Below are positions 35,077 to 43,826 of a DNA stretch of 64,000 nt, in pieces. Source of the stretch: Fumia sp045121595 (GTDB taxonomy: Bacteria; Bacillota; Clostridia; Oscillospirales; Ruminococcaceae); assembly GCA_045121595.1 (NCBI GenBank), contig JBGVGI010000091.1:62001-126000 (forward strand). Reading direction: 5' to 3'. Numbering within the stretch: the stretch's first letter is position 1; each line of letters begins with the position of its first letter. The notes beneath the pieces were generated by a model. The model worked only from the letters and a program-made list of their open reading frames with translations. It did not search any database and was not told the origin of the DNA. A program made the translations under genes and the position numbers.

Positions 35077-35766
35077 TTATACGAGTAAGGATTTCCCATA
35101 CTCATTAAATCGGGTCAGATTATCACTGCCCAACTTTTTACTGATGATTTCGTACGTCTTTTCAAGACGCGGTGGACGGTTTTTCACGTTATGACAGTCG
35201 GAACCTATAAAATGTATCATACCGTCTTGTAAAAAAGAAATTGCTTTTCTTTTGGTTGTTATTCCTGTAAAAAAGCTTCCGTTAACCTGCATCAGAATAC
35301 CGGATTCGTAAAGTTTTTGTAAGATATCATTGTTTTGCAAAGAAAGATATCTTTCAATATGTGCCAGTACAAGCTTTATACTTTTTGAGTTTGCAATACG
35401 GGTAAGCTCTCTTACGGTATATTCAGTCCATCTTTCCATCGGCATTTCAAGGAGCAACAACTTTGAATCACCGATGCAAAGTTTACTTAAATCCTCAAGC
35501 TTTTCTATCCCTGTATAATATCTGACCTCAGCACCGAGCAGTATATCGGGCAGATTTTCAGGATAAACTTTCATTAAATCCTCAAAGGATTTTTGCCTTC
35601 TGGCAATAAAATCTGCAACAGATTCATCATTCGCATAAAAGTGAGGCGTTGCAACCACTTTCTTTACGCCTTGTTCTGAAAGCATTCTTAAAAGCGCAAG
35701 ACTTTCTTCAACGTCATGGCTTCCGTCATCAAGTGCCGGAAGAACGTGACTATGCCAGTCAATCAT
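35077..35766 (-). CDS. CpsB/YwqE-type PHP-family tyrosine-protein phosphatase
   Basis: Manganese-dependent phosphatase that reverses CpsD autophosphorylation. 229 residues with PHP metal ligands MIDWHSHVLPALDDGSHD at the N-terminus, VVATPHFY, LLGAEVRYY, VLAHIERYL and IGSDCHNVKNRPP near the C-terminus. Its start overlaps the kinase gene stop by 4 bases, as usual for the CpsBCD triad. Confidence 0.95.
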   Translation of the reverse strand: MIDWHSHVLPALDDGSHDVEESLALLRMLSEQGVKKVVATPHFYANDESVADFIARRQKSFEDLMKVYPENLPDILLGAEVRYYTGIEKLEDLSKLCIGDSKLLLLEMPMERWTEYTVRELTRIANSKSIKLVLAHIERYLSLQNNDILQKLYESGILMQVNGSFFTGITTKRKAISFLQDGMIHFIGSDCHNVKNRPPRLEKTYEIISKKLGSDNLTRFNEYGKSLLV

Positions 35767-36527
35767 GATACGGTATCCGTACTACTGTGATAATGACGGT
35801 AGTACTTATAATACTTATATTTTTTATACTTACCATAAGAATTGCTTCCGCTTTTGGTTTCGTTCATAACGCAACCAAGAACCTTGACGTTTGAAAGTTT
35901 AAGCTGTCTGAAGCAGTGTTCGAGTTCTTTTTTCTCGGTATACTCTTCCCTTACAACCACAATCATACCCGTAATATAGCCTGAAACGGCAACCGCATCG
36001 GAAACGATGTTTACGGGTGGTAAGTCGAGAATAATATAATCAAAATGTTCTTTTAAAACTTTCAAAACTGCTTCCATACGTTTGGAACTAAGAAGCTCAG
36101 AGGGATTGGGAGGAATATCACCTGAAGGAATAATAAACCAGTTATCGAGTAAACTTGACTGATAATCAGAAAGCTGCATAGGTTCTTTATTCATAAGCAC
36201 GTCGGTAAGACCTGGAGTACTTGGTATCTCCATTTTCTTTGCAACTGAAGGAATACGCAAGTCGCCGTCAATAAGCAAAACTTTACTTCCGCGTTCTGCT
36301 AAAACGTAAGAAATATTTATCGCAGTCGTACTTTTACCTTCACCGCGCATAGCACTCGTTACGCCGATTACAGGGCATTTTTCATCCTCGTGAAGCATAA
36401 AGTCTAAGTTTGCACGGATAAGTTTATACTGCTCAGTTGCAGTAAACTCAAGATTTTTATGAAGTGTTTTTTTCTTATCGGCAGGAAACATCAATTTGCT
36501 TTTTTGTTTTTTGGATGATTTTTTCAT
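35763..36527 (-). CDS. CpsD/CapB-type tyrosine kinase
   Basis: BY-kinase cytoplasmic ATPase, 254 residues. Walker A SAMRGEGKSTTAINISYVLA near residue 58, Walker A' VLLIDGDLRIPSV near 85, Walker B YIILDLPPVNIVSD near 160. The last 25 residues are a tyrosine cluster (YGKYKKYKYYKYYRHYH), the autophosphorylation site. Works with the CpsC membrane adaptor; its gene overlaps cpsC by one base. Confidence 0.95.
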   Translation of the reverse strand: MKKSSKKQKSKLMFPADKKKTLHKNLEFTATEQYKLIRANLDFMLHEDEKCPVIGVTSAMRGEGKSTTAINISYVLAERGSKVLLIDGDLRIPSVAKKMEIPSTPGLTDVLMNKEPMQLSDYQSSLLDNWFIIPSGDIPPNPSELLSSKRMEAVLKVLKEHFDYIILDLPPVNIVSDAVAVSGYITGMIVVVREEYTEKKELEHCFRQLKLSNVKVLGCVMNETKSGSNSYGKYKKYKYYKYYRHYHSSTDTVS

Positions 36528-37303
36528 TACTTATGTCTCCTTCCTTGATTTTTATGTCCGTATGAATAATAATAACCGCGTTTTTTACCTGTGGAATTAA
36601 TCAAATCAGGAATCTTACCGAGAATGGGATAATCATAATTGTTAAGAATATAGTCCTCATCGTGAATTGTATCGTCAAGCAAAGCAATAACCGACAGAAC
36701 GAAAACACTGATAAGAAGGCCTAAAATAAATCCGATTGCGGTAAACTTGGTAATACTGGGGGCAACTTTTTCAAGCTCAGGAACTGCAGAGTCTACAACC
36801 TCCATCGAAGCACCGTCGATAATCTCAGAAATTCGCGTAGGCAGAACTTCCGCAATAGTGTTTGCAATAGTTGAAGCCTCATAAGGGTCTTCGGTAGTTA
36901 CGGTAACGCGCATAATTTCAGTACCGTTGGAAGAACCGTATTTAAGCATTTCGTGAAGCTGTTTCGGAGTGTAGTCAACGCCTGCTTTTTCAATGATACG
37001 TTCAAGGGTGCTACGGCTGTCTAAAATATCGCCGTAGGTTCTTACAAGGCTCTGTGCAGCAGTAAGCTTTGAAGCATCAATACTGAAGCTTGTGTTACCA
37101 AGAGAGAAAGAACTGTTGTTAACGTAAAGCTTGACAGCAGACGAATATGTAGGATTAATCGCAAACGCAGCAATACTGAATCCGATAGCTGCAGTAAGAA
37201 TACTTACCATCGCAATAATCCAGATGCGTCGCCATAAAGCCCTGATAATACGGACCATATCTATGGTATAATATTCCGCTTCATTAATCTTATTTTTTTC
37301 CAT
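36527..37303 (-). CDS. CpsC/Wzz-type chain-length regulator and kinase adaptor
   Basis: 258 residues with two membrane helices (about 26-50 and 190-212) flanking an extracellular Wzz domain (NPTYSSAVKLYVNN...). The cytoplasmic tail after the second helix contacts and activates CpsD in homologous systems; here it ends in a short Tyr-rich run (RGYYYSYGH). First gene of the capsule transcript, behind a clear promoter. Confidence 0.94.
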   Translation of the reverse strand: MEKNKINEAEYYTIDMVRIIRALWRRIWIIAMVSILTAAIGFSIAAFAINPTYSSAVKLYVNNSSFSLGNTSFSIDASKLTAAQSLVRTYGDILDSRSTLERIIEKAGVDYTPKQLHEMLKYGSSNGTEIMRVTVTTEDPYEASTIANTIAEVLPTRISEIIDGASMEVVDSAVPELEKVAPSITKFTAIGFILGLLISVFVLSVIALLDDTIHDEDYILNNYDYPILGKIPDLINSTGKKRGYYYSYGHKNQGRRHK

Positions 37304-37399
37304 AAAATCTTTATCTCCTTACTTTATTTTTCAGGGAAATTTATCTAAGGTTAAAAATATTTTCATATAAAATCCGATAACATCCCAACATACATATCC

Positions 37400-37428
37400 A
37401 TTGTAACATATTAAAATTTTAATTTCAA
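37400..37428 (-). promoter_or_regulatory. Main promoter of the capsule locus
   Basis: Minus-strand TTGAAA, 17-base spacer, TACAAT, about 95 bases upstream of cpsC. The whole locus down to 16.2 kb is on this strand with short or overlapping junctions. The remaining AT-rich gap (37304-37572) shows no gene; it holds the untranslated leader and the divergent upstream region of spoIIID. Confidence 0.8.
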
Positions 37429-37572
37429 CGGCAATAGTAACAAATTAATTAATTTTTTGTACACATTTTAAACAAAAACAACGAGAAAAGTTAAATAAAT
37501 CTTTTAAATTATATGCTAAATTTATTTATTTTTGCATATTCTGTATCAAAAAACAGATAAAGGGTGATCTGA

Positions 37573-37833
37573 TTGGATTTTGATACATATCAAAGAAGTG
37601 TTATTCTTGCCCGCTACATAATTGAAAATTCTGCAACAGTAAGGGCAACTGCAAAAATTTTCGGGATTTCAAAATCAACGGTACATAAAGACTTAACAGA
37701 AAGACTAAGAAAAGAAAATCCAAAGCTTTTCAAAGAGGTAAGAAAAATCCTCGACGTAAACAAAAGTGAACGTCACATCCGCGGCGGACTTGCCACAAAG
37801 AAAAAATACGAAGATAAAAAGCATAAAATATAG
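37573..37833 (+). CDS. spoIIID: Sporulation transcription factor SpoIIID
   Basis: 86-residue mother-cell DNA-binding regulator. The helix-turn-helix ATAKIFGISKSTVHKDLTER and the basic tail SERHIRGGLATKKKYEDKKH match the family closely. Translation appears to start at TTG with AAAGGGTGAT upstream. It marks the host as a spore former or recent descendant of one. Confidence 0.93.
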   Translation: MDFDTYQRSVILARYIIENSATVRATAKIFGISKSTVHKDLTERLRKENPKLFKEVRKILDVNKSERHIRGGLATKKKYEDKKHKI

Positions 37834-37897
37834 TCTTAAGAGGAATAATACTACCGTCTGCGAAATAACGCAGAATTATTCTTTGGAGGTATATTTT

Positions 37898-38062
37898 ATG
37901 AACTGTAAAGCAAACCACTCAATCGAATGTTCCGTTACTCAGTGTAAACATCACTGCGAAAGTGAAAACTACTGTGCCCTTGAAAGAATTAAAGTAGGTA
38001 CTCACGAATTAAACCCTTCCATGGACCAGTGCACAGACTGTATGTCCTTTGTAAAGAAATAA
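37898..38062 (+). CDS. DUF1540 small cysteine-rich protein
   Basis: 54 residues from ATG with GGAGG 8 bases upstream. Two halves with the DUF1540 cysteine pattern: CSVTQCKHHCESENYCALERIKV and DQCTDCMSF. The protein probably binds a metal. DUF1540 genes are common in sporeformers but uncharacterised. A hairpin (TCTGCG-AAATAA-CGCAGA inside GAATAAT...ATTATTC) sits just before the ribosome-binding site. An in-frame upstream extension is rejected because it lacks a ribosome-binding site and overlaps spoIIID. Confidence 0.88.
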   Translation: MNCKANHSIECSVTQCKHHCESENYCALERIKVGTHELNPSMDQCTDCMSFVKK

Positions 38063-38074
38063 GCTTTACACAAG

Positions 38075-38103
38075 AAAAACCCCCGCAACTGCGGGGGTTT
38101 TCA
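38075..38103. terminator. Terminator between the DUF1540 and Rrf2 genes
   Basis: AAAACCCCCGCA / TGCGGGGGTTTT with a 2-base loop, symmetrical A- and T-runs; serves both converging transcripts. Confidence 0.92.
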
Positions 38104-38106
38104 TTG

Positions 38107-38502
38107 TTATATCAACTGATCAAAGGTTGTTTTACTGAGTTTATTGGAAACTGTTTTTGAGATTTCCGCAAAGACTTTTGAAGCTTTGCAGCCACAGTTA
38201 TTAACCCTCGGACAACCGTTTTCGGGGTTTAAACAACGGCTGAAATAATAAGGGCCTTCGATAGCACCGATTACGTCTGCAAGGGTAATTTTATCGGGAG
38301 TTTTCATAAGCTCGTAACCGCCTGTTGTACCTTTATAGGAACGGACTATTTTACTTGCTACGAGTTTTCTTAAAATTTTAAGTGCAAAACGCAAAGTTAC
38401 TTCGGTGTTCTCAGAAATCGTTTTAGCGTCAAAACGTGTCTGTTGTTGCGCCAGAAAAGTAACTATTCTGACTGCGTAGTCGGATTCTAAAGTTATATGC
38501 AT
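38107..38502 (-). CDS. Rrf2-family transcriptional regulator with cysteine cluster
   Basis: 131 residues: N-terminal winged helix (MHITLESDYAVRIVTFLAQQ, RFALKILRKLVASKIVRSYK) and the Rrf2 signature GGYELMKTPDKITLADVIGAIEG. It has four cysteines in CLNPENGCPRVNNCGC, which could hold an iron-sulfur cluster as in IscR/NsrR types. It follows sigA by 15 bases, an unusual partner; targets are unknown. Confidence 0.9.
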   Translation of the reverse strand: MHITLESDYAVRIVTFLAQQQTRFDAKTISENTEVTLRFALKILRKLVASKIVRSYKGTTGGYELMKTPDKITLADVIGAIEGPYYFSRCLNPENGCPRVNNCGCKASKVFAEISKTVSNKLSKTTFDQLI

Positions 38503-38517
38503 AAAAAGCTTCCTTTC

Positions 38518-39603
38518 TTAGTCTAAAAAGTCTTTAAGCTTTTTGCTGCGACTCGGATGACGGAGTTTTCTTAATGCTTTTGCTTCAATCTGTCTGATAC
38601 GTTCACGGGTAACGTCAAATTCTTTACCTACTTCTTCAAGAGTACGGCTTCTGCCGTCTTCAAGTCCGAAACGCAAACGCAAAACTTTTTCTTCACGGGG
38701 TGTGAGAGTACCAAGAACGCTGCTGAGCTGTTCTTTAAGCAAAGTATGAGAAGCGGCATCTGCAGGAGAAGGAGCGTCATCGTCGGGAATAAAGTCACCA
38801 AGATGACTGTCTTCTTCCTCACCGATAGGAGTTTCAAGAGAAACGGGTTCCTGAGAAACACGAAGAATTTCTCTTACTTTATCAATAGGCATATCAATTT
38901 CTTTTGCAATTTCTTCGGCACTCGGTTCGTGACCGTTTTTGTGGAGAAGCTGACTGCTTACCTTTTTAACACGGTTAATGGTTTCTACCATATGAACGGG
39001 GATACGAATGGTTCTTGCCTGGTCGGCAATAGCTCTTGTAATAGCCTGACGAATCCACCAGGTAGCGTATGTGGAGAATTTAAAGCCTTTGGTATGGTCA
39101 AATTTTTCAACAGCTTTGATTAACCCCAAGTTACCTTCCTGAATAAGGTCCAAAAACTGCATACCGCGTCCTACGTAACGTTTTGCGATACTTACAACAA
39201 GACGAAGGTTAGCTTCACTGAGGCGCTGACGTGCAACGGGGTCACCCGTAGACATTTTTTCTGCAAGTTCAACTTCCTCATCGGTGGAAAGAAGCGGAAC
39301 GCGTCCGATTTCCTTAAGGTAAACCTTTACGGGGTCGTCAATGTTAATGCCGTCACCCGTACCCTCGGGGTCATCATCTACAACCGTGTTTTCGAGGTCA
39401 AGGTCTAAATCAAGCTCTTCTTCAATGTTAAAGTCCTCGATAATCTCGATGTTTAAGTTTTCAAGAGAATCATAAAGCTTGTCCATTTGCTCGATATCAA
39501 AATCGAGTTCTTCAAAGACGTCTGTAATCTCTTTGGTAGTAAGTTTACCTTTGATTTTACCCTGCTCCATAAGGTCGTTGATTGCTGTTTTTTTGTCTGC
39601 CAT
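38518..39603 (-). CDS. sigA: Primary RNA polymerase sigma factor SigA/RpoD
   Basis: 361 residues: an acidic N-terminal region 1.1, region 2 (LRLVVSIAKRYVGRGMQFLD, GFKFSTYATWWIRQAITRAI), region 3 and region 4 (TPREEKVLRLRFGL, VTRERIRQIEAKALRKLRHP). Directs housekeeping transcription; the TTGACA/TATAAT-like promoters seen in this window fit it. Lies after dnaG in the classic macromolecular-synthesis order. Confidence 0.97.
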   Translation of the reverse strand: MADKKTAINDLMEQGKIKGKLTTKEITDVFEELDFDIEQMDKLYDSLENLNIEIIEDFNIEEELDLDLDLENTVVDDDPEGTGDGINIDDPVKVYLKEIGRVPLLSTDEEVELAEKMSTGDPVARQRLSEANLRLVVSIAKRYVGRGMQFLDLIQEGNLGLIKAVEKFDHTKGFKFSTYATWWIRQAITRAIADQARTIRIPVHMVETINRVKKVSSQLLHKNGHEPSAEEIAKEIDMPIDKVREILRVSQEPVSLETPIGEEEDSHLGDFIPDDDAPSPADAASHTLLKEQLSSVLGTLTPREEKVLRLRFGLEDGRSRTLEEVGKEFDVTRERIRQIEAKALRKLRHPSRSKKLKDFLD

Positions 39604-39624
39604 TTTAATTGCTCCTTTTCCCTT

Positions 39625-41394
39625 TTAAGACTGTTTCTTTTTTTGTTGCAGCCTCTTGGCAAGTTCTAAGAGTTCATCATCACTGAGTTCCCCTGCCCTG
39701 CCGGATGCTTTTTTATATTTCTGATCCATAAGGATATTAATATAATCGTTAAGTGCTTCCCCTGAGATATTGATATCACTGTGGTTTGCTAAAATTCCGC
39801 TTAACTTTGCAAGTTTTTCCTGAGAAAGTTCGGGATTAAAGTCCATAAGGTTGACACTTTCATTATTTTGCATTTTTTTGAGCATTATACCGAAAATTTC
39901 GCGATTTAAGTCGGTTATAAAGTCTTCTTCGGTGATACGGCTCAAAATATAATCTCTTGAATCCTGATGCCTGTAAAGATAGGAAATTATACCTTCTTCT
40001 GCCAGAGCCGCCTGAAGATTAACGGTACGTTGCGGATTGCTTCTGTCCACGGGTTTATCCCTGCCGACCTGAATATCCGTCCATTCCTTTTTCTTCTCGC
40101 GGTTTGTACGGCGTTTTACAAGCGAATTGATATTTGAGAGTATACTTTCTCTGGAGACGCCCGTTTCCTTTGCGATAACACCTGCGTAAATCTCACGTTC
40201 AATGGGACTTTCCACAGTTGCAAGATACTTGGAAGCCTCCGAAAGATACGCCGCCTGACCTTCAGCTAAAGTTATATCGTATTTTGATTTTATAACAGAA
40301 AGCTGATAATCGTTGACGTTTCTTGAGCCGTCAAGAAGCATCTTGAACCGCTGAACACCAAATTTTTTAATGTATTCATCGGGGTCTTTGGCACCCTGCA
40401 TATCAAGAATTTTAGTTTTAATACCAACTTCATCAAGAAGTGTAACTGCCCTGTTTGTAGCGGTTCTTCCCGCACCGTCTGAGTCATAGGCAATTATCAC
40501 TTCACTGACGTACGACGAGATAAGTCTTGCCTGTTCTGACGTAAGTGCCGTACCTAAAGTTGCAACTACGTTTTCAAATCCCGCCTGATTCATCGCAATA
40601 ACGTCCATATAGCCTTCTGCGAGTATCAGTCGTTCTTTGGCAGCATTCTTTGCGTAATTCATCGAAAAGAGGTTTTTACTCTTTTTAAAAACGGGATTAT
40701 CGACGGTGTTAAGGTACTTTGGTTTTGAATCGTCTAAAACCCTTCCACCAAAGCCTATAACGTTCTTTTTAAGGTCGATGATAGGAAACATTACTCTGTT
40801 TCGGTAAAAATCGAAATAAGAGTTATTTTTGCCCTTACTTACAACCCCTGCCATATACATCTGCTCGTCGGTGAAGCCTTTGGATTTTAAGAATTTTCTT
40901 AAATTATCCCAACCTGCAGGTGCATATCCAAGTCCGTATTTTACGATAGTTTCCTTTGAAAGCTGACGGCTTTTTAAATACTCAAGTCCAGCTTTGCCTT
41001 CATCGGTTTTTAATATATCGTGATAAAAACGTGCTGTAAGTCTGTTGAGTTCTAAAATAACGGGTTTTATGCGCAGCGAAGAATCTTCCTGCCCGTCTTC
41101 AGGAAACTGAAGCCCTGCTCTGTCACTCAAAAACTTCAAAGCTTCGATATAATCGAGATTTTCCATCCGCATAATAAACGAAATGACGTCCCCACCTGCT
41201 CCGCAACCGAAGCAGTAGAATGACTGACTGTCGTTATAAACCACCATTGACGGGGTTTTCTCGGAATGGAACGGACAAAGGCCCGTAAGGTTACGCCCCG
41301 CCCTTTTAAGCCCCACGTACGAGGATATGATATTCTCGATATCGCAGTTCATTTTAAGGGTTTCAATAAAGCTCTGTGGTACCGTATATATCAC
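39625..41394 (-). CDS. dnaG: DNA primase DnaG
   Basis: 589 residues: N-terminal CHC2 zinc domain (CPFHSEKTPSM...FYCFGCGAGGD, residues 40-68), catalytic Toprim domain with LILAEGYMDVIAMNQAGF and IAYDSDGAGRTAT near 250-315, and a C-terminal helicase-binding region. The gene shares 4 bases with the HD hydrolase gene upstream and is followed by sigA. Confidence 0.97.
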   Translation of the reverse strand: MIYTVPQSFIETLKMNCDIENIISSYVGLKRAGRNLTGLCPFHSEKTPSMVVYNDSQSFYCFGCGAGGDVISFIMRMENLDYIEALKFLSDRAGLQFPEDGQEDSSLRIKPVILELNRLTARFYHDILKTDEGKAGLEYLKSRQLSKETIVKYGLGYAPAGWDNLRKFLKSKGFTDEQMYMAGVVSKGKNNSYFDFYRNRVMFPIIDLKKNVIGFGGRVLDDSKPKYLNTVDNPVFKKSKNLFSMNYAKNAAKERLILAEGYMDVIAMNQAGFENVVATLGTALTSEQARLISSYVSEVIIAYDSDGAGRTATNRAVTLLDEVGIKTKILDMQGAKDPDEYIKKFGVQRFKMLLDGSRNVNDYQLSVIKSKYDITLAEGQAAYLSEASKYLATVESPIEREIYAGVIAKETGVSRESILSNINSLVKRRTNREKKKEWTDIQVGRDKPVDRSNPQRTVNLQAALAEEGIISYLYRHQDSRDYILSRITEEDFITDLNREIFGIMLKKMQNNESVNLMDFNPELSQEKLAKLSGILANHSDINISGEALNDYINILMDQKYKKASGRAGELSDDELLELAKRLQQKKKQS

Positions 41395-42401
41395 TCCTTC
41401 GTCCAGAATTTCGGGATAAACAGATCCTCATACTGACTAACGGCATAATGGTCCGTCATACCCGCAATATAATCACAAATAACCCGTTCTTTAGGGAATT
41501 TTTCCATAAAGGACAGGTACATTTTCGGCAATTTATCGGTGTTTTTAATATAATATGTATAAAGCTTTTCAATCAAAGCTTCGGCTTTTGCTTCTTCGCC
41601 CTTTGCAACGGGATGAACGTAGACGTAATCATACATAAATCCCTTAAGCTGATTATGTGCTTTCAAAACTTCGTCCGACATTTTAATACTGTCGGCACTG
41701 TTTTCAATAATAGAAGTAATAATGGTGGTAAGACGTTCGGATTTGCCTCTGCCCAAAACGTAAATTGCATCAAAAGGCAGGTCACTTTCACTTAAAAGCT
41801 CGGCACGTACGGCATCTTCGATATCGTGGTTGATATAAGCAATTTTATCGGAGATACGAACAATCTGCCCTTCCAGAGTTTTTGCTTTTGCAGATTCGTT
41901 ACCGCCGTCACTGTGGCAGACAATACCGTTTCTTACTTCATAGGTAAGGTTTAAACCCTTGCCGTCACGTTCCAAAAAATCCACCACCCTGACACTCTGC
42001 AGATGGTGATAGAAAGGAAAAGGACAGATTTTGTTTAAAACCCTCTCCCCTGCGTGTCCGAAAGGAGTATGACCCAGATCGTGACCTAAAGCAATAGCTT
42101 CCGTCAGGTCTTCGTTGAGTCTTAAGCCTCTTGCAATAGTTCTTGCAATCTGGCTTACTTCTAAAGTATGGGTAAGACGGGTTCTGTAATGGTCACCCTG
42201 AGGTGACAAAAAAACCTGAGTTTTATGTTTTAATCTTCTGAAGGAGTTTGAGTGCAAAATTCTGTCGCGGTCACGCTGAAACTCGGTTCTTAACGGACAT
42301 TGTTCTTCAAAACGTTTTCTGCCTCTGGTGGCATCGGAAAAAGTGGCAAATTCCGAAAAATATGCCTTTTCCATATCGTAGCGCATTTCTTTAACGTCCA
42401 T
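41391..42401 (-). CDS. dGTPase-like HD-domain triphosphohydrolase
   Basis: 336 residues of the deoxyguanosine-triphosphate triphosphohydrolase-like family. Metal ligands: RLTHTLEVSQIARTIARGL (His), ALGHDLGHTPFGHAGE (HD) and NGIVCHSDGG, with DIEDAVRAELL later. Such enzymes remove triphosphate from dNTPs; substrate range is not predictable. Adjacent to dnaG as in many Clostridia, consistent with nucleotide-pool control. Confidence 0.93.
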   Translation of the reverse strand: MDVKEMRYDMEKAYFSEFATFSDATRGRKRFEEQCPLRTEFQRDRDRILHSNSFRRLKHKTQVFLSPQGDHYRTRLTHTLEVSQIARTIARGLRLNEDLTEAIALGHDLGHTPFGHAGERVLNKICPFPFYHHLQSVRVVDFLERDGKGLNLTYEVRNGIVCHSDGGNESAKAKTLEGQIVRISDKIAYINHDIEDAVRAELLSESDLPFDAIYVLGRGKSERLTTIITSIIENSADSIKMSDEVLKAHNQLKGFMYDYVYVHPVAKGEEAKAEALIEKLYTYYIKNTDKLPKMYLSFMEKFPKERVICDYIAGMTDHYAVSQYEDLFIPKFWTKE

Positions 42402-42453
42402 AAAAACCCTCCTTTATTTATAAATACCGAAAAAAACACAAAAATCCTTTAAA

Positions 42454-43077
42454 TTATTTCATATCTTCAAAAATTTCTTCTAAAATATCAAAATCGACAG
42501 TTCCGTTACTGAGTTCGGTAAGCTCTTTTGAAAAGGCTTCAAGCCTCTCGGATTTAATCATAAGCTTTAAAATAACGTCAGCGCCAAACTCAGAATCAAG
42601 AGTTTTTATGTTATATTTAGGAAGAATATAGGTAAGTTTCCCGTAAAAAGAATAATCTACTGCAATTTCTAAAACGGTACAAGGGGTCATATAAAGCTTT
42701 TTGGAAGCACCAAGAGCCACTCTGCACCCTTGCGAATAAGCGCGTACAAGTCCCCCACCACCAAGTAAAATACCACCAAAATAACGGGTAACCACAACGC
42801 AGACGTCGACAACGTTTTCCTTTAAGATAACGTCAAGGGTAGGTATTCCCGCCGTGCCCTGAGGCTCGCCGTCATCGGAATAACGTCTTGTCATACCGTC
42901 GCGCAGAACGTAAGCATAAACGTTATGGGTAGCATCCCAGTGTTTTTGCTTTATTTCATTCACAAACGCCATAGCTTCTTCTTCGGTTTCAACGTGTTTT
43001 GCGTACCCGATAAAGCGGGATTTTTTCTCAACGAATTCGTCTTCTGCAAAACCTTCAACAGTGATATAATCCTGCAT
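42454..43077 (-). CDS. YigZ/IMPACT-family protein
   Basis: 207 residues with the IMPACT N-terminal domain (KKSRFIGYAKHVETEEEAMA, YSDDGEPQGTAGIPTLDVIL, VVTRYFGGILLGGGGLVRAY) and a short C-terminal ferredoxin-like domain. Cytoplasmic; biochemical role not settled, with homologues linked to translation-factor or peptide-bond regulation. Starts at ATG behind GGAGGTGG, just after the rpmE terminator. Confidence 0.93.
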   Translation of the reverse strand: MQDYITVEGFAEDEFVEKKSRFIGYAKHVETEEEAMAFVNEIKQKHWDATHNVYAYVLRDGMTRRYSDDGEPQGTAGIPTLDVILKENVVDVCVVVTRYFGGILLGGGGLVRAYSQGCRVALGASKKLYMTPCTVLEIAVDYSFYGKLTYILPKYNIKTLDSEFGADVILKLMIKSERLEAFSKELTELSNGTVDFDILEEIFEDMK

Positions 43078-43092
43078 TCTTCCACCTCCATT

Positions 43093-43164
43093 TAAAAACA
43101 GATAAGGCAGCTTTCAGAACGCCCAAAAAGGGAAAACCTCTTTGAATTTTCTGAAAGCCGCCTT
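43093..43164 (-). terminator. Long-stem terminator of rpmE
   Basis: AAGGCGGCTTTCAGAA and TTCTGAAAGCTGCCTT form a 16-bp stem (one G-U) enclosing 29 bases that contain a minor CCC-TTTTT-GGG hairpin. A CTGTTTTTA stretch follows on the minus strand. The stem is longer than usual for an intrinsic terminator. Confidence 0.75.
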
Positions 43165-43184
43165 GAACGCTTCTTCGAATAAAA

Positions 43185-43388
43185 TTATTTATCCATGCCA
43201 AAACGCTTTTTGAATCTGTCAACACGTCCACCGGTATCAACCAGTTTCTGCTTTCCTGTAAAGAAAGGATGACATTTGGAGCAGATTTCAACGCTGATAT
43301 TGTCTTTTGTAGAACGAGTCTCGATTACGTTACCACAAGCACATTTGATTGCTGTAGCTTCGTAGTTAGGATGAATTCCTTCTTTCAT
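43185..43388 (-). CDS. rpmE: 50S ribosomal protein L31, zinc-type
   Basis: 67 residues from MKEGIHPNYEATAIKC, preceded by GAGGTGA at good distance; a 16-codon upstream extension is not used. It has CACGN and CSKCHPFF, the four-cysteine zinc ribbon of the C+ form, which is the iron/zinc-replete version. The gene normally follows rho; here the prophage boundary lies just upstream of its promoter. Confidence 0.97.
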   Translation of the reverse strand: MKEGIHPNYEATAIKCACGNVIETRSTKDNISVEICSKCHPFFTGKQKLVDTGGRVDRFKKRFGMDK

Positions 43389-43426
43389 TTTGTTCACCTC
43401 TTTCAAAAAACATCTTACGGAGTAAT

Positions 43427-43455
43427 ATTCTATCACATTATTTCAAAAAATGCAA
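43427..43455 (-). promoter_or_regulatory. Sigma-A promoter of rpmE
   Basis: Minus-strand TTGCAT, 17-base spacer, TAGAAT, about 40-65 bases upstream of the rpmE start. It is intact, so phage insertion lies to its right. Confidence 0.8.
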
Positions 43456-43495
43456 GTGTTTTTTTAAAAAAATTTCAGTTATGTAGGGTGTAACA

Positions 43496-43538
43496 TTAGA
43501 TTGCAAAGTTCGAAAGGACTTCGCAGTCTAATTTTTTT
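43496..43538 (+). terminator. Intrinsic terminator at the host-prophage junction
   Basis: TTAGATTGC...GCAGTCTAA plus an inner AAGT/ACTT pairing gives a ~13-bp stem with one mismatch and a TCGAAAGG loop. Seven T follow on the plus strand. No gene lies just upstream on that strand, so it may end a transcript from the other phage end after circularisation, or attenuate the early phage operon. Confidence 0.8.
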
Positions 43539-43571
43539 ATACCCAAACGGCCGAGAAAGGAGCGTGAAAAC

Positions 43572-43826
43572 GTGGGCGTTTACAAAACTATTACCTTCGA
43601 CGACAGAAAAGCGATCGCGGCTTTATATGAAAAAGGCGTCACCACCGCCGAAATCTCTGAAGCCGTCGGCGTCCCTAAAAAGACGCTATATGGCGAACTG
43701 AAGCGCGGCGACACCGGCGAACTTGACCAGAATCAGCGTCCGGCCTACGATCCGGTTCTGGCACAGAGAACCTACCAGGAAAATATTCGTCGTCGTGGCA
43801 GAAAGCGAAAGGAGGTCAACCCATGA
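43572..43826 (+). CDS. Small IS30-type helix-turn-helix protein
   Basis: 84 residues from GTG with AAAGGAG 9 bases upstream. KTITFDDRKAIAALYEKGVT, then TAEISEAVGVPKKTLYGELK is a helix-turn-helix like that of IS30 transposases (HTH_38), followed by a basic tail RRRGRKRKE. There is no transposase catalytic domain. As the first phage gene it is probably a DNA-binding regulator of the early operon. Confidence 0.7.
   Translation: MGVYKTITFDDRKAIAALYEKGVTTAEISEAVGVPKKTLYGELKRGDTGELDQNQRPAYDPVLAQRTYQENIRRRGRKRKEVNP

Noticed and set aside
37490..37572. Sigma-E promoter upstream of spoIIID
   Set aside because: CATATTCT near 37543 is reminiscent of a -10, but no -35 at proper spacing was convincing.
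37766..37897. N-terminal extension of the DUF1540 protein
   Set aside because: The extension overlaps spoIIID and lacks a ribosome-binding site, while the internal ATG has a strong one.
43572..43826. IS30 transposase
   Set aside because: Only the helix-turn-helix part is present, with no DDE domain or terminal inverted repeats.
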